Source of the DNA: Microcystis novacekii Mn_MB_F_20050700_S1
GTDB lineage: Bacteria; Cyanobacteriota; Cyanobacteriia; Cyanobacteriales; Microcystaceae
NCBI GenBank assembly: GCA_007096045.1
Contig: SFAU01000080.1
Span: 1-32,236 of the forward strand
Length of the DNA: 32,236 nt
Reading direction: 5' to 3'
Within the stretch, counting starts at the first letter, position 1, and each line of letters opens with the position of its first letter. Below the pieces are notes generated by a model that was given only the letters and a program-made list of their open reading frames with translations, did no database searches and was not told the DNA's origin. Shown piece after piece: positions 24,602 through 32,236 of the stretch. The translations under genes were made by a program, and so were the position numbers.

Positions 24602-26596
24602 ATGAATGTTGCAGAAAAAACCTCAGATAGTATAAATCTCAAAGAAGATGTCCGAACTTTCAATCAATCTCTTCAAGAATTTTTAAGATTTATTCAAGTT
24701 TATTGGTATCCTAAAGAACACCAGGATAGAGCCTTTTCACAGATTATTCGTGCCTGGGGAATGCTCGTTTTATTGTTTTTATTATTAGTGGGATTAGTAG
24801 GTCTTAATGCGTTTAATAGTTTTGTTTTTAGAGACTTAATTACCTTCACAGAAGCTAGGGATGCAGAAAAATTAACTCATCTTGTCATTATTTATGGGAT
24901 TACCCTAGGCAGTATGACGTTTTTCGGAGGATTGTCCAAGTTTCTTAAAAAACTAATTGCGCTGGATTGGTATCAATGGATCAATAGTAGTATCTTGCAA
25001 AAATATTTTAAAAATCGTGCTTATTATCAAATCAATTTTAAAGGAGATATTGAAAATCCAGATCAACGTTTATCCCAAGAAATTCAACCCATCACCAGAA
25101 CAACGATGGACTTTTTAACAACCTGCGTCGAAAAACTCATGGAGATGCTGGTTTTTATTGTCATCCTTTGGTCAATTTCTAGAACCATTTCTATAGTGCT
25201 TATGGTTTATACGATTATTGGAAATATTCTTGCTACCTATATTACTCAACAATTAAATAAAGTCAATAAACAACAATTAGAAACGGAAGGAACCTATAAA
25301 TACGCTATTACTCATGTTCGGACTCACGCCGAATCAATTGCATTTTTTAGAGGGGAAGAAAAAGAGTTAAATATTATTCAAAGGAAGTTCACTCAGGTGA
25401 TTAAAATTATAATTGAAAAAATTAATTGGGAAAGAAACCAAGAATTTTTTAACCGCGGCTACGAATCCATTGTTCAAATCTTCCCCTTCTTAATTGTTTC
25501 CCCATTATATATTAGTGGTAGAATTGAGTTTGGACAAGTTAATCAAGCCAGCTATTGTTGCTATTTCTTTTCCACAGCTTTATCCGTGTTAGTCGATGAA
25601 TTTGGACGCTCCGGTGAGTTTATTAATTATATTGAACGTTTAGAAGATTTTTCCCAAGCTTTAGAGGGTGTAAGCGAACAAACCAACCCAGTTAATACCA
25701 TTCAAGTCATTGAAGATAACAATCTAACTTTTGAGGATGTCACCTTACAAACTCCCGATGCTGCTAAAGTGATTGTTGAACATTTATCCCTGTCCGTTGA
25801 ACAAGGGGAAGGTTTATTAATTGTTGGTCCAAGTGGTCGAGGAAAAAGTTCTCTTTTACGCGCTATTTCTGGGTTATGGAATACAGGGACAGGTCATTTG
25901 ATGCGACCTCCCCTCGACGATTTATTATTTTTACCCCAACGTCCCTACATCATTTTAGGAAACTTGCGCGAACAGCTGATTTATCCTCAAACAACAACGG
26001 AGATGAGTGAATCCCAATTAAAAGAAATCTTACAAGAAGTTAACCTACAAGATGTTCTTAATCGCATCAAAAATTTTGATGAGGAAGTGGATTGGGAAAA
26101 TATTTTATCTTTAGGAGAACAACAGCGTCTAGCCTTTGCGCGACTATTCGTTAATCAGCCAGATTTTGTGATTTTAGATGAAGCCACCAGTGCTTTAGAT
26201 TTAAAAAATGAAGATCATTTATATAAACAGTTACAACAAACTGGCAAGACCTTTATTAGTGTCGGACATCGAGAAAGTTTGTTTAACTATCATCAAAAGG
26301 TTTTGGAACTTTCCGAGGATTCTACTTGGCGTTTAATGAGCATGGCAGACTATCATCCATCAACAGCGATTGCAACTCATTCTAACAATGAGCAAACCGT
26401 TGATGAAACGATAGAAATTGTCTCTGAAATGAACAATCAAGACAATTTTACCCATCAAGAAATGCAAAAACTGACCAACTACAGCTTAAGTACCATCAAA
26501 AATAAAGCCAGTCGAGGTCAAACGATTATTGCCAATGATGGCATGAGCTATCGTTATGACAAAACCCTTGATATTGCCAAATGGGTGAGAGTTTAG
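24602..26596 (+). CDS. aerN: ABC exporter (fused permease and ATPase)
   Basis: A 664-residue half-transporter of the SbmA/YddA (ABC_membrane_2) type. About five to six membrane segments lie in residues 55-340. The ATPase has Walker A GPSGRGKSS near 408-418, signature LSLGEQQRLAFAR and Walker B VILDEATSALD near 526. It probably exports the aeruginosin. After the ATPase there is an unusual tail (about 596-664) containing FTHQEMQKLTNYSLSTIKNK, which looks like a helix-turn-helix, ending in DIAKWVRV. It is the last gene of the aer operon. The symbol rests on my memory that aerN is the terminal transporter gene; the family call is firm. Confidence 0.85.
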   Translation: MNVAEKTSDSINLKEDVRTFNQSLQEFLRFIQVYWYPKEHQDRAFSQIIRAWGMLVLLFLLLVGLVGLNAFNSFVFRDLITFTEARDAEKLTHLVIIYGITLGSMTFFGGLSKFLKKLIALDWYQWINSSILQKYFKNRAYYQINFKGDIENPDQRLSQEIQPITRTTMDFLTTCVEKLMEMLVFIVILWSISRTISIVLMVYTIIGNILATYITQQLNKVNKQQLETEGTYKYAITHVRTHAESIAFFRGEEKELNIIQRKFTQVIKIIIEKINWERNQEFFNRGYESIVQIFPFLIVSPLYISGRIEFGQVNQASYCCYFFSTALSVLVDEFGRSGEFINYIERLEDFSQALEGVSEQTNPVNTIQVIEDNNLTFEDVTLQTPDAAKVIVEHLSLSVEQGEGLLIVGPSGRGKSSLLRAISGLWNTGTGHLMRPPLDDLLFLPQRPYIILGNLREQLIYPQTTTEMSESQLKEILQEVNLQDVLNRIKNFDEEVDWENILSLGEQQRLAFARLFVNQPDFVILDEATSALDLKNEDHLYKQLQQTGKTFISVGHRESLFNYHQKVLELSEDSTWRLMSMADYHPSTAIATHSNNEQTVDETIEIVSEMNNQDNFTHQEMQKLTNYSLSTIKNKASRGQTIIANDGMSYRYDKTLDIAKWVRV

Positions 26597-26715
26597 CTTC
26601 TCAGGGAGCTTCGATTGAACTTAAAAAGGTATCTTGCCGCAGTTCGGGAACCTTCAAAGAAGATTCTCGACCGATTACATTGTGAAGTAGGTAGGCGTTA
26701 AAAGTTGTCAGGCAC

Positions 26716-26734
26716 CCCCCTTATCAAGGGGGGC
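26716..26734. terminator. Stable hairpin after the aer cluster
   Basis: An 8-bp perfect stem (cccccctt / aagggggg) with a 3-base loop lies 120 bp after the exporter gene. There is no T-run, so it is not a classical terminator, but it is well placed to end or protect the aer transcript and the convergent transcript of the secreted-protein gene. It overlaps the start of the right 70-bp repeat. Confidence 0.5.
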
Positions 26735-26788
26735 AGGGGGGATCGAACCTAAAATCCATTTTTAATTTAATTATAACCAGCTACTTAG
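26720..26788. repeat. Right copy of the 70-bp flanking repeat
   Basis: Direct repeat of 312-381 with one G fewer and one substitution. Placed between the exporter gene and the convergent secreted-protein gene, it closes a segment of about 26.4 kb that contains the SWIM gene and all aer genes. Confidence 0.88.
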
Positions 26789-26808
26789 CCAATTCAAGTC
26801 TGAATTGG
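26789..26808. repeat. 20-bp quasi-palindrome, right copy
   Basis: Exact reverse complement of 2110-2129, directly adjoining the right 70-bp repeat. Arms ccaattca / tgaattgg with a 4-base loop. It ends 4 bp before the stop codon of the minus-strand gene. Confidence 0.75.
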
Positions 26809-26812
26809 TGGA

Positions 26813-27265
26813 TTAAAATCCGCCTGGACTTAAATAACTGGGATTTTCCTGTAGGGAAGTATCGAAGGGATTGGGTAAATCTTGGGTGCGAATTAAGGGG
26901 CCAGACTGTTGCTGTTGCATGACATCATAGTATAAAGTTTCGATCAATTTGGCATCCCGGGTAATCAGATTATCGAAATAGGAACCTTGGGGAAAAGTAC
27001 GCCAACCCTCCCGAGAGTTGAACTGTCCTAAAATGTTGGTATAGTCGTAGAAACGACCCGTATTGTTATTAACAGCGCGGTTAAATAAACCGGGGATATT
27101 ATTAAATCCCACCGCCGTATCGGGAGAGGGGACAAGTTGCAATTGTTGGATTTTTACCGGTGGGGGATTGGTGGCGGGTGGAGTTTGGGCGATCGCATTA
27201 GACGAACTCAACCAGACTAAACTGGTTAAACAAAACAGGGAAGGAAGTAAAAATTTAGCGCGCAT
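26813..27265 (-). CDS. Small secreted protein of unknown function
   Basis: A 150-residue protein with a typical Sec signal peptide: basic start MRAKFLL, hydrophobic core PSLFCLTSLVWL and a probable cleavage site after SSSNAIA. The mature part is Pro/Asn/Gln-rich with no Cys and no motif I can name. I take ATG 27265 because AGGAG lies about 10 bp upstream; an in-frame GTG at 27283 would add six residues and overlap that site. It is divergent from pyrE and convergent with the aer cluster. I do not recognise the family. Confidence 0.72.
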   Translation of the reverse strand: MRAKFLLPSLFCLTSLVWLSSSNAIAQTPPATNPPPVKIQQLQLVPSPDTAVGFNNIPGLFNRAVNNNTGRFYDYTNILGQFNSREGWRTFPQGSYFDNLITRDAKLIETLYYDVMQQQQSGPLIRTQDLPNPFDTSLQENPSYLSPGGF

Positions 27266-27420
27266 GGGTAAAAATCTCCTCACAGGGGTAGGGTTAATTA
27301 AAAAATCACGTCAATGGGATGAGAAAGAAATCAATACTAGCGATCGAGTCAATATATAATGACTTTTGGCTCAATTGTAACCGAAATTTTGGAGTCAATC
27401 AGGCTCCTAATTCTGAAAAT

Positions 27421-28008
27421 ATGGCTAATTCTTCGGCAGCGAATCTTGACACTGCTTCCCTGCGTCAATTCCTCCTCGATGCTCTTGTCCGTCTTGCCTA
27501 TCGAGAGGGAGATTTCACCCTGTCCTCAGGACAAAAAAGCAGCTACTATATCAACGGTAAACAAGTTACCCTCAATGCTGAGGGAGCTTTAGCCGTGGGG
27601 CGTTTATTGCTGTCTCTACTGCCTTCAGATACCCAAGCGGTGGCAGGATTAACCCTAGGAGCGGATCCGATTGTCAGCGCCGTTATTGTGGTATCTGCCT
27701 ACGAAAATCGCCCGATTCCAGCTTTAATCGTCCGCAAAGAGGCAAAAGGGCACGGTACCATGGCTTATATCGAGGGGCCGACTTTAAACCCCGGTGCCGC
27801 AGTGGTTGTCCTCGAAGATGTGGTGACAACGGGTAAAAGTGCCATGGTAGCGGTAGAAAGATTACGCAATGCGGGTTATCAAGTAGATTTAATCATTGCT
27901 TTGGTGGATAGAGAACAAGGAGGGGCGGAATTTTACCAATCTCAGGGAATAAAGTTTCAAGCTTTGTTTTCGATTCGGGACCTACAGGCGGCTTATCAGA
28001 AAAAATAG
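27421..28008 (+). CDS. pyrE: Orotate phosphoribosyltransferase
   Basis: A 195-residue type I phosphoribosyltransferase that forms OMP from orotate and PRPP in pyrimidine synthesis. The PRPP-binding signature VVVLEDVVTTGKS is intact, and the family features FTLSSGQKSSYYIN and RKEAKGHG are present. The frame is open back to 27319, but ATG 27421 (MANSSAANLD) is the better start since the upstream part is not protein-like. It is a housekeeping gene next to, but not part of, the ndh operon. Confidence 0.9.
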   Translation: MANSSAANLDTASLRQFLLDALVRLAYREGDFTLSSGQKSSYYINGKQVTLNAEGALAVGRLLLSLLPSDTQAVAGLTLGADPIVSAVIVVSAYENRPIPALIVRKEAKGHGTMAYIEGPTLNPGAAVVVLEDVVTTGKSAMVAVERLRNAGYQVDLIIALVDREQGGAEFYQSQGIKFQALFSIRDLQAAYQKK

Positions 28009-28342
28009 CGGCGATTGGCGAGAAACGCTCGATAACTGGGTTTTAAAAGTCGGTAAAACTTATCGGATGTTGCCTTGAGAAAATGGCTGTATTTTTTTCC
28101 TGTGAATAATTGGTCACTAACTGAGGTTGTCGGTGCGAAGAAACAGCTGGGAACATTGATAGATTCAGACCCTAACTATTGACTAATACCTATTCTCGGA
28201 CGGGGAATCAAGATTCCTTTGCTCTCAGCCTTTGTCACTTTACTGATAACCCTCAGACCGACTAACTGTATACTAGGCTATAAGATTTGCTTAAAAATCT
28301 TCAGACCATGCCGAACTATTGACAGTACAGCGATCGCCAAAT
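28009..28342. other. pyrE-ndhA intergenic region (334 bp)
   Basis: No gene. A TATACT hexamer directly preceded by TG (28267-28274) and a TATAAG hexamer (28279-28284) are possible -10 elements for the ndhA operon, without a good -35 at the right distance. A HIP1 octamer lies at about 28330-28337, just before the ndhA ATG. Confidence 0.4.
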
Positions 28343-29461
28343 ATGAATCAAGGCATAGATTTACAAGAAAGTTTCATTAAATCCCTAACAGACCTGGGAT
28401 TAAGTGGAGGACTGGCTAAAGCGATTTGGATGCCTTTACCCATGTTCCTGATGATTATAGCCGCCACGGTGGGGGTTTTAGTGTGCGTCTGGTTAGAAAG
28501 AAAAATTTCCGCCGCCGTCCAACAGCGTATCGGACCCGAATACGCAGGACCCTTGGGCGTTTTACAACCAGTCGCCGACGGTCTGAAATTAGTCTTTAAA
28601 GAAGATGTCGTCCCCGCTAAGGCCGACCCTTGGTTATTCCTCTTCGGGCCAATTTTGGTGGTGATGCCGGTGTTTGTCTCCTATCTCATCGTCCCCTTCG
28701 GTCAAAATCTGCTGATTACCGACCTAAACGTAGGTATCTTTTTATGGATTTCCTTGTCCAGTATTGCCCCCATTGGCTTATTAATGGCGGGTTATGCCTC
28801 AAATAATAAGTATTCCTTACTGGGAGGCCTGCGGGCGGCGGCGCAATCGATTAGTTATGAAATTCCCTTGGCTTTATCGGTATTAGCGATCGCCATGATG
28901 TCTAATAGTCTCAGTACCATTGATATTGTCGAACAACAATCCGGTTATGGCATTTTAGGCTGGAATATCTGGCGCCAACCGGTGGGTTTTCTGATTTTCT
29001 GGATTGCCGCTTTAGCTGAGTGTGAACGTCTGCCTTTCGATTTACCAGAAGCGGAGGAGGAATTAGTCGCCGGTTATCAAACCGAATACGCAGGGATGAA
29101 ATTCGCTCTCTTTTATGTGGGTTCCTACGTTAACCTCGTGCTATCGGCCCTAGTTTTCGCCGTCCTCTATCTTGGTGGTTGGGAATTTCCTATCCCCGTC
29201 AATGCTGTGGCTGGCTGGTTGGGAGTGAGTGAAACCAATCCCTGGCTACAAATTATCACCGCTTCCCTAGGGATTACGATGACAGTATTAAAGGCCTATT
29301 TCCTCATCTTCATCGCTATTCTCTTGCGTTGGACCGTACCCCGGGTTCGCATTGACCAATTACTCGATTTAGGCTGGAAATTCCTCCTACCGGTATCTTT
29401 AGTTAACCTACTACTTACCGCCGCCCTAAAACTAGCTTTTCCCTTTGCTTTTGGCGGTTAA
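28343..29461 (+). CDS. ndhA: NDH-1 subunit 1 (NdhA)
   Basis: A 372-residue membrane protein with about eight transmembrane helices, the NuoH/ND1 homologue of the cyanobacterial NDH-1 complex in thylakoid membranes. Conserved stretches include [47 protein letters not shown] and [12 protein letters not shown], which line the quinone site and contact the hydrophilic arm. ATG 28343 gives the usual N-terminus MNQGIDLQ; the upstream in-frame TTG (28319) is not needed. First gene of ndhA-I-G-E. Confidence 0.96.
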   Translation: MNQGIDLQESFIKSLTDLGLSGGLAKAIWMPLPMFLMIIAATVGVLVCVWLERKISAAVQQRIGPEYAGPLGVLQPVADGLKLVFKEDVVPAKADPWLFLFGPILVVMPVFVSYLIVPFGQNLLITDLNVGIFLWISLSSIAPIGLLMAGYASNNKYSLLGGLRAAAQSISYEIPLALSVLAIAMMSNSLSTIDIVEQQSGYGILGWNIWRQPVGFLIFWIAALAECERLPFDLPEAEEELVAGYQTEYAGMKFALFYVGSYVNLVLSALVFAVLYLGGWEFPIPVNAVAGWLGVSETNPWLQIITASLGITMTVLKAYFLIFIAILLRWTVPRVRIDQLLDLGWKFLLPVSLVNLLLTAALKLAFPFAFGG

Positions 29462-29503
29462 TTCCCATTTTTGCCCTGTTAACCTACTACCCCTCTGACC
29501 ATC

Positions 29504-30076
29504 ATGTTTAACATCCTCAAACAAGTCAGCGATTACGCCAAAGGTAGCATTCAAGCGGCGAAATACATCGGCGAAGGTTTATCCGTTACCTTCGATCATA
29601 TGCGTCGTCGTCCAGTTACCGTCCAGTATCCCTACGAAAAGTTAATTCCCTCGGAACGTTATCGGGGTAGAATTCACTTTGAGTTCGATAAATGTATCGC
29701 TTGTGAAGTTTGTGTGCGAGTTTGTCCGATTAATTTACCTGTAGTGGATTGGACTTTTAACAAGGAAATTAAAAAGAAAGAACTCAAACACTACAGTATC
29801 GATTTTGGGGTCTGTATTTTCTGCGGTAATTGTGTGGAATACTGTCCGACTAATTGCCTATCGATGACCGAAGAATACGAACTAGCGACCTATGATCGTC
29901 ATGAATTAAACTATGATAATGTCGCCCTAGGCCGTTTACCCTACAAAGTCACCCAAGACCCGATGGTAACACCTCTGAGGGAATTAGGTTATCTACCTAA
30001 AGGTGTCATCGAACCCCACGATTTACCCGTCGGTAGTCAACGCGCCGGTAAACGTCCAGAAGAAATTACCGATTAA
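29504..30076 (+). CDS. ndhI: NDH-1 iron-sulfur subunit (NdhI)
   Basis: A 190-residue protein with two 4Fe-4S motifs, [12 protein letters not shown] and [12 protein letters not shown], which carry electrons towards quinone in the connecting arm of NDH-1. The N-terminal amphipathic region and the motif [12 protein letters not shown] are typical of cyanobacterial and plastid NdhI. It follows ndhA after 42 bp. Confidence 0.96.
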   Translation: MFNILKQVSDYAKGSIQAAKYIGEGLSVTFDHMRRRPVTVQYPYEKLIPSERYRGRIHFEFDKCIACEVCVRVCPINLPVVDWTFNKEIKKKELKHYSIDFGVCIFCGNCVEYCPTNCLSMTEEYELATYDRHELNYDNVALGRLPYKVTQDPMVTPLRELGYLPKGVIEPHDLPVGSQRAGKRPEEITD

Positions 30077-30197
30077 TTAGCAGTTAGCTATCAGCCGTCA
30101 GCCGTCAGGAGTTGGAAATTTAACAGTAATAACTGATAACTGATAACTGATAACTAATAATTAATAACTCTCAAACATAAAAGGAGATGAAACTACT
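30077..30197. repeat. Short tandem repeats between ndhI and ndhG
   Basis: This spacer holds heptamer repeats: cagccgt-type units around 30092-30108, and three perfect ctgataa units (30133-30153) followed by ctaataa. Such STRR heptamers are common in cyanobacterial genomes. They widen the gap inside the ndh operon. The strong RBS of ndhG (AAGGAG, 30181-30186) lies at the end. Confidence 0.8.
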
Positions 30198-30794
30198 GTG
30201 AATTTAGCCGAGGGCGTTCAAATAGTATCTTTTGGCATTTTAGCATCCCTAGTAATCGGGACAGCTTTGGGCGTGGTACTATTATCTAATATCGTTTATT
30301 CCGCCTTTTTATTGGGTGGTGTTTTTATCAGCATTTCGGGTTTATATCTCTTACTAAATGCTGACTTTGTAGCGGCGGCACAAATTCTAATTTATGTGGG
30401 CGCAATTAACGTTTTAATTCTCTTTGCCATTATGCTTGTTAACAAGCAAGAGGACTTTTCTGATATTCCTAAACGTTGGATTCGGCAGGCATCTACTGCC
30501 TTAGTTTGTGTTGGTTTATTTGTGCTGTTATCGACCATGGTTTTAATCACGCCTTGGTCAATTTCTAGCACTTCTCCCGCCGTGGTGACTAATACTTTAG
30601 TAGAAATCGGTAAGCATTTCTTTAGTGATTTCTTGCTACCCTTTGAATTAGCTTCCGTGCTATTATTAATGGCCATGGTCGGAGCAATTATTTTAGCCCG
30701 TCGTGACCTTATCCCCACCCTGAAAGCTGAAGAACCTACGTCCACAGCCTTAACCTTACCCGAACGCCCCAGAGAATTAACTGCCCCTAAATAA
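30198..30794 (+). CDS. ndhG: NDH-1 subunit 6 (NdhG)
   Basis: A 198-residue membrane protein with five hydrophobic segments, homologous to NuoJ/ND6. The pattern [20 protein letters not shown] is diagnostic for the family, including the pi-bulge helix. It starts with GTG, supported by AAGGAG 11 bp upstream. The C-terminal soluble tail is Pro/Thr-rich. Confidence 0.95.
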   Translation: MNLAEGVQIVSFGILASLVIGTALGVVLLSNIVYSAFLLGGVFISISGLYLLLNADFVAAAQILIYVGAINVLILFAIMLVNKQEDFSDIPKRWIRQASTALVCVGLFVLLSTMVLITPWSISSTSPAVVTNTLVEIGKHFFSDFLLPFELASVLLLMAMVGAIILARRDLIPTLKAEEPTSTALTLPERPRELTAPK

Positions 30795-30813
30795 GACAAA
30801 AGAAAGAGGTATC

Positions 30814-31125
30814 ATGCAGATTCAGTTAGAGTATTATTTGTTATTAGCGGCGGCTTTATTTTGTATCGGAATTTATGGTTTAGTCACCAGTCGCAATGCC
30901 GTCCGGGTTTTAATGTCGATCGAATTGATGCTCAATTCTGTTAACATTAACTTAATGGGTTTTTCCAACTATCTTGACCCCGCTAATATCAGAGGGCAAA
31001 TTTTTACTATTTTCGTGATTACCGTAGCGGCAGCCGAGGCAGCCGTGGGTTTAGCGATTATCCTTACTATCTATCGTAACCGCGACACGATCGATATGGA
31101 ACAGTTTAACCTGCTCAAATGGTAA
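30814..31125 (+). CDS. ndhE: NDH-1 subunit 4L (NdhE)
   Basis: A 103-residue, three-helix membrane protein homologous to NuoK/ND4L. Conserved [11 protein letters not shown] and [13 protein letters not shown] carry the buried Glu residues used in proton translocation. It follows ndhG after 19 bp and ends the operon. A 6-bp stem (gacccg / cgggtc, 31142-31167) lies just after the stop. Confidence 0.95.
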   Translation: MQIQLEYYLLLAAALFCIGIYGLVTSRNAVRVLMSIELMLNSVNINLMGFSNYLDPANIRGQIFTIFVITVAAAEAAVGLAIILTIYRNRDTIDMEQFNLLKW

Positions 31126-31500
31126 GGTGGTGAACTACCTCGACCCGCTGCGCGTGATTGTCGGGTCTTCTGGACTCACGGGGGAACACCTGAAGATAGA
31201 CTACCTAGGCTCACCTTTTGGATGTACTTCCCCTCCTTGAGCAGTATTAATTTTTGTGATAGCACCCTTGAAAAATTGGGTATTGTTTGCACAAAATAGT
31301 CGCAGTAATCTTTCTAGGTCAGCGTCATGACTTCTACTCTAATTGGCAAGAGTTCTAATCTCATCAGGTGGTGAACACACTGCCAAGGGGTAAGATTGCT
31401 TTGGAGGGGGTTTTAGCTGAAAGAGAAAGGTTAACGCGGAAATTATCCCCTCGCCATCACCCGCTAAAATTTTCATGGAGAGGAAGTAATTCAGAGATAA
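31126..31500. other. Downstream region of ndhE, no gene
   Basis: No convincing coding frame. The decamer ggtggtgaac occurs at 31126-31135 and again at 31367-31376. A short hairpin (31142-31167) follows ndhE. The composition and mosaic of short motifs suggest decayed mobile-element sequence, which I cannot name. Confidence 0.5.
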
Positions 31501-31594
31501 GGGACTTGCGCTTTGATAATGTGCCATTTAGGGCTGGTCTGATTCTTCTACAGAGCGATTTTCAAAGCTGAGATATTATTCCCACGCAAGTCCC
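31501..31594. mobile_element. 94-bp MITE-like element with TAA flanks
   Basis: Perfect 10-bp terminal inverted repeats (gggacttgcg at 31501-31510, cgcaagtccc at 31585-31594) enclose a short AT-rich core without a gene. Directly repeated TAA (31498-31500 and 31595-31597) fits a 3-bp target duplication. This is the form of a non-autonomous miniature element; its transposase is not in the window. Confidence 0.72.
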
Positions 31595-31771
31595 TAACTG
31601 TCTAGCCAATCGAGTTTGCCACGACCCCTGGCTTCGGAGGGGCGGAGTTGAATCATAGTGATCTCCGTGAGGTTGTTTCTTGGGGATTTGCGGCTATGTT
31701 GTTTATTTTAGTAGGTCTGCAAAAGAAAGACAATATATTATTTTAAACACAAATCCTGGGTCCGTTTTGGA

Positions 31772-31803
31772 GAGAGCCTCTTTCCATGCTCTCGACTTTT
31801 TTT
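31772..31803 (+). terminator. Rho-independent terminator-like hairpin
   Basis: Stem gagagc / gctctc (31772-31777 with 31788-31793), a 10-base loop, and a seven-T run at 31797-31803. No gene directly precedes it; it may end a non-coding transcript or the ndh transcript after a long 3' region. Confidence 0.55.
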
Positions 31804-31839
31804 GTTTACATGAGATATGGACAGAAACGATGTAGAAAT

Positions 31840-31861
31840 AAAGTGAGAATTTACTCACTTT
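31840..31861. terminator. Second terminator-like hairpin
   Basis: Perfect 8-bp stem (aaagtgag / ctcacttt) with a 6-base loop, followed by a T/A-rich stretch. It is AT-rich and could work weakly in either direction. Confidence 0.4.
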
Positions 31862-32016
31862 TAAAATTTTCTAACACCTTGGGATAGAAGTAATTTGGCT
31901 CTCCTCGACTTTGTGTGATAATCAGTGCTTATCATTCGTAGGAGTCTTGCCAGACAAGGCTTTAAAGACTGTATTTCCCGAAAATTATCGGCTGCATCTC
32001 AATTTTGTGACTTTCC

Positions 32017-32032
32017 CTCACCTATAGGTGAG
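32017..32032. repeat. Perfect 16-bp palindrome
   Basis: CTCACCTATAGGTGAG is identical on both strands. It could be an operator-like site or a chance palindrome; no regulator is nearby. Confidence 0.5.
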
Positions 32033-32052
32033 CAGCAGAAGTTATTAAAAGA

Positions 32053-32071
32053 GGGCGAATGCAATTCGCCC
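32053..32071. repeat. REP-like hairpin (gggcgaat / attcgccc)
   Basis: An 8-bp perfect stem with a 3-base loop, followed by ccctac. Hairpins built on GGGCGAAT/ATTCGCCC are, to my knowledge, a very common dispersed repeat of cyanobacterial intergenic DNA. Apart from this and the palindrome at 32017, the stretch 31870-32155 shows nothing I can assign. Confidence 0.6.
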
Positions 32072-32155
32072 CTACCATTTGGCTATGAAATTGCTGACGA
32101 CCGACTCCCCAAAACGGAAACTTCGTCAGAATATCCCGAGCAAATTCCGCTATTT

Positions 32156-32236
32156 CTACTCAATTTTATAGAGATAGGCTTCCGGGGTTTCCATTCGGGA
32201 AGTCATCGGGCGATCGAGAGGGGGAGTTTTGACGAG
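32156..32236 (-). CDS. C-terminal end of an unidentified protein (partial)
   Basis: Reading leftward from the window edge, one frame is open for 26 codons to a TAG at 32156-32158 and ends in TSRMETPEAYLYKIE. The mixed, protein-like composition suggests the true end of a gene that continues beyond the window. There is too little to name a family. Confidence 0.45.
   Translation of the reverse strand, partial: LVKTPPLDRPMTSRMETPEAYLYKIE

Noticed and set aside
312-26788. The 70-bp repeats as attachment sites of an integrative element
   Set aside because: No integrase, recombinase or tRNA gene lies near either copy; homologous recombination or simple dispersal explains them as well.
27063-27359. 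98-residue plus-strand frame opposite the secreted protein
   Set aside because: It is the antisense shadow of the minus-strand gene, which has a signal peptide and RBS.
30392-30799. 135-residue minus-strand frame across ndhG
   Set aside because: Antisense shadow of the well-conserved ndhG.
31368-31571. 67-residue plus-strand frame and its 62-residue antisense counterpart
   Set aside because: The plus-strand frame runs into the 94-bp MITE and the frames overlap in opposite directions; no RBS and no protein-like motifs.

Overview
The window looks like a chromosomal piece of a bloom-forming cyanobacterium, most likely Microcystis aeruginosa. The signs are AT-rich DNA, HIP1 octamers (GCGATCGC), many short dispersed repeats and MITE-like elements, cyanobacterial NDH-1 genes (ndhA-ndhI-ndhG-ndhE), and a complete aeruginosin-type (aer) non-ribosomal peptide cluster with the split aerG1/aerG2 arrangement I associate with Microcystis. 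The strain assignment is inference; the gene families are read from the sequence.

Layout. 1-395: an 18-copy 16-bp tandem array that begins in a 30-bp palindrome. 396-1181 (minus): a SWIM zinc-finger protein. 1182-2188: decayed IS30-type transposase carrying a GC-rich hairpin insertion. 2189-26596 (plus): the aer cluster. 26597-26812: a repeat almost identical to one beside the tandem array. 26813-27265 (minus): a small secreted protein. 27421-28008: pyrE. 28343-31125: ndhA-ndhI-ndhG-ndhE. 31126-32155: repeats, a 94-bp MITE-like element and two terminator-like hairpins, but no convincing gene. 32156-32236 (minus): the 3' end of a gene running off the edge.

How the aer genes work together (family knowledge plus motifs seen here). 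AerA loads and reduces an aryl-pyruvate to an aryl-lactate starter. AerB adds one residue and epimerises it to D; its specificity code reads as DLFNNALTYK. AerD (prephenate decarboxylase), AerE (bicupin) and AerF (atypical SDR) act as in the early bacilysin pathway and feed formation of Choi (2-carboxy-6-hydroxyoctahydroindole). AerG1 has a D-accepting type condensation domain and a proline-like code and should add Choi. AerG2 adds an arginine-like residue and releases the product through a terminal reductase domain, giving argininal or argininol. A type 2 IPP isomerase-like flavoenzyme (aerC position), a second and intact SDR, a hexapeptide acyltransferase and an ABC exporter complete the set. 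No halogenase, glycosyltransferase, sulfotransferase or aminotransferase is present.

The cluster is a member of a known family rather than a new system. The points that stand out are: near-identical repeats that bracket it, a vestigial aerB start after aerA, orphan A-domain C-terminal pieces in AerA, the AerB specificity code, loss of catalytic or metal-binding residues in AerF and the second cupin of AerE, and an HTH-like tail on the exporter.
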